Source: Paenibacillus farraposensis
GTDB lineage: Bacteria; Bacillota; Bacilli; Paenibacillales; Paenibacillaceae
Length of the DNA: 64,000 nt
Direction: 5' to 3'
NCBI RefSeq assembly: GCF_020736845.1
Contig: NZ_JAFFQR010000095.1
Coordinates: forward strand, 48,731 to 112,730
Each line of letters starts with the position of its first letter. The first letter of the stretch is position 1. The position numbers were made by a program, and so were the translations under genes. The notes below the pieces were generated by a model that did not search any database, was not told the origin of the DNA, and saw only the letters and a program-made list of their open reading frames with translations. Below, one piece after another: positions 62,702 to 64,000 of the stretch.

Positions 62702-63964
62702 TTACGAAGTGACCAGTGTACTGGACACCTGCGCCATACTTTCTTTAATAATGTTGCAGCCCTTGCGCAGGTTTTCCAAACTTATGGTTAACGCAGGCAT
62801 AATTTTAATTACCGTGTCGTTACGTCCGGCCCGTTCAATAATGAGACCTTTACTAAAACAGAGAGCAGTTACGTCCTTGGCGAACGCTTCCCCGAGGTGG
62901 GACACATCAATTCCCCAGATCAGACCCAAGCCGCGAATGTCTATGAGAGGATCGGCTGACTGAATATGCTCCCGCAAAAATTGTTGGACAAAAACCTCTT
63001 TTTCCCTTACCTTTGCCTCCAGCCCTACCGTATCTCTGAACTCCAGTGCGGCCTTGCCAGCAACAAAGGCAAGCTGATTGCCACGGAAGGTGCCATTATG
63101 CTCACCAGGTCCCCAGATATCCAGCTCCGGCTTGAGCAGCAGCAGGGACATCGGCAGTCCGTAACCGCTGATGGACTTGGACAAAACAACCATATCTGGA
63201 ACGATACCTGCCCGCTCAAATGAAAAGAATGAACCAACCCTGCCGCAGCCCACCTGTATATCGTCAATAATCAGCAAAATATCATGATCATCGCACAGCT
63301 GCCGCAAATCACGCAGCCATTCCGTATCTGCAATGTTAATCCCGCCCTCTGCCTGGACTGTCTCCATAATGATGGCAGCCGGCTTATCTACTCCGGAATG
63401 GGTATCTGTTAAAAGCTGCTCCATATATAAAATGGTATCTAATCCATTGAAGGTACTGTTATAAGGAATAAAGATAACGTTATCGAGAGACACACCAGCA
63501 CTCTCGCGCATGGCGTTGTTGCTGGTAACTGACAGACTACCTAGCGACATACCGTGGAACGCGCCCATAAAAGCAAAAATCCCATTTCTTTTCTTGACTT
63601 TGCGTGCAAGTTTCAATGCCGCTTCTACTGCATTGGTCCCCGTTGGTCCGCAAAATTGCAGCTTATAATTCAAGCCTTTAGGCTGGAGAATACGCTCGGA
63701 GAAAGACTCTATGAATTCTTGCTTCGCCGTTGTGTACATATCCAGACCGTGCATAATCCGATCGGAGGTTACATAATCCAGAATCCGGCTTTTCATAAAA
63801 TCGTTGTTATGCCCATAGTTCAAGGCCCCTGCTCCAGCAAAAAAGTCAATATATCCCTCTCCTTCCTCTGTGTACAGTACATCGTTTTTTGCTTTGTTGA
63901 AAACAACCGGAAAGTTTCTGCAATAAGATCTGACATTGGACTCCAGTGCTTCGAATGTGTTCAT
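62702..63964 (-). CDS. ectB: Diaminobutyrate--2-oxoglutarate transaminase
   Basis: 420 residues with GGGAGGACGAAGATTC upstream. PLP class III aminotransferase of EctB type: ESNVRSYCRNFPVVFNKAKN, GEGYIDFFAGAGALNYGHNN, LQFCGPTGTNAVEAALKLAR, FAFMGAFHGMSLGSLSVTSN, LLIIDDIQVGCGRVGSFFSF, VVLSKSISGYGLPMSLLLLK (catalytic Lys in SKSISG). Converts aspartate semialdehyde to 2,4-diaminobutyrate. No ectA or ectC adjoin downstream, so it probably feeds peptide antibiotic (polymyxin-type) synthesis rather than ectoine. Confidence 0.95.
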   Translation of the reverse strand: MNTFEALESNVRSYCRNFPVVFNKAKNDVLYTEEGEGYIDFFAGAGALNYGHNNDFMKSRILDYVTSDRIMHGLDMYTTAKQEFIESFSERILQPKGLNYKLQFCGPTGTNAVEAALKLARKVKKRNGIFAFMGAFHGMSLGSLSVTSNNAMRESAGVSLDNVIFIPYNSTFNGLDTILYMEQLLTDTHSGVDKPAAIIMETVQAEGGINIADTEWLRDLRQLCDDHDILLIIDDIQVGCGRVGSFFSFERAGIVPDMVVLSKSISGYGLPMSLLLLKPELDIWGPGEHNGTFRGNQLAFVAGKAALEFRDTVGLEAKVREKEVFVQQFLREHIQSADPLIDIRGLGLIWGIDVSHLGEAFAKDVTALCFSKGLIIERAGRNDTVIKIMPALTISLENLRKGCNIIKESMAQVSSTLVTS

Positions 63965-64000
63965 GAATCTTCGTCCTCCCGCTGACCTGATTTGAAAAAA

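Noticed and set aside
1..64000. Insertion sequences or transposase genes
   Set aside because: No DDE or serine transposase and no terminal inverted repeats with target duplication were seen.

Overview
The window looks like a low-GC Gram-positive genome close to Paenibacillus polymyxa. The right-hand flank carries a secreted GH48 cellulase with an Fn3 and a CBM3 module, a stand-alone EctB-type 2,4-diaminobutyrate aminotransferase (polymyxin producers need this amino acid), a type II thioesterase, strong GGAGG ribosome binding sites and frequent GTG/TTG starts. This is inferred from gene content read by eye; no database search was run.

Most of the window (about 4.3-52.3 kb, perhaps from 3.2 kb or further left) is one apparently intact siphovirus-type prophage. 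Right to left: tyrosine integrase with a LexA-like box (50986-52254); CI-like repressor and ImmA-like protease on + facing a Cro-like gene on -, with four related operators between them (49.9-50.1 kb); ParB-like, ORF6C-like, replisome organizer, DnaI/DnaC-like loader, sliding clamp and DUF1064 nuclease genes (41-48.5 kb); an arc-like ribbon-helix-helix regulator at a compact divergent promoter (40.3-40.6 kb); HNH protein, two DNA methyltransferases and small genes (34.7-39.5 kb); a probable late regulator (34 kb); an HTH-DUF2975 pair and a hairpin-rich intergenic block (32.7-33.7 kb); terminase subunits, an inserted TIR-like gene, portal, protease/scaffold, capsid and connectors (21.8-31.8 kb); tail tube, frameshifted chaperones, tape measure, a distal tail protein apparently split in two, fibre and tail endopeptidase genes (9.1-21.6 kb); and a lysis region with a holin, a GH25 endolysin, an LLH-type holin and an antirepressor (4.7-7.8 kb). 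The phage supplies initiator, helicase loader and clamp, but I see no polymerase, SSB or recombinase, so it probably borrows those from the host.

Left of the lysis genes are a + strand membrane protein with an N-terminal domain resembling that of Mrr-type restriction proteins, a small ORF, a secreted protein with 28 tandem PGTQQ/PGTEQ units, a NucA/NucB-type nuclease and a partial secreted Kelch protein. I could not find attL, so whether these are phage cargo or host genes is open.

Right of the integrase lies ordinary chromosome: aldo/keto reductase, ferritin, GH48 cellulase, DUF423 protein, sugar phosphate isomerase/epimerase-like protein, type II thioesterase, a decayed GH94 (cellobiose phosphorylase-like) pseudogene, a diguanylate cyclase, a quinone reductase and ectB.

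The signals most worth following are the TIR-like gene inserted between the large terminase and portal genes, a terminase small subunit containing an FtsK-gamma-like domain, six copies of a short palindrome just upstream of phage gene starts, a second dispersed motif (AAATCCGTAG), and the split distal tail protein.
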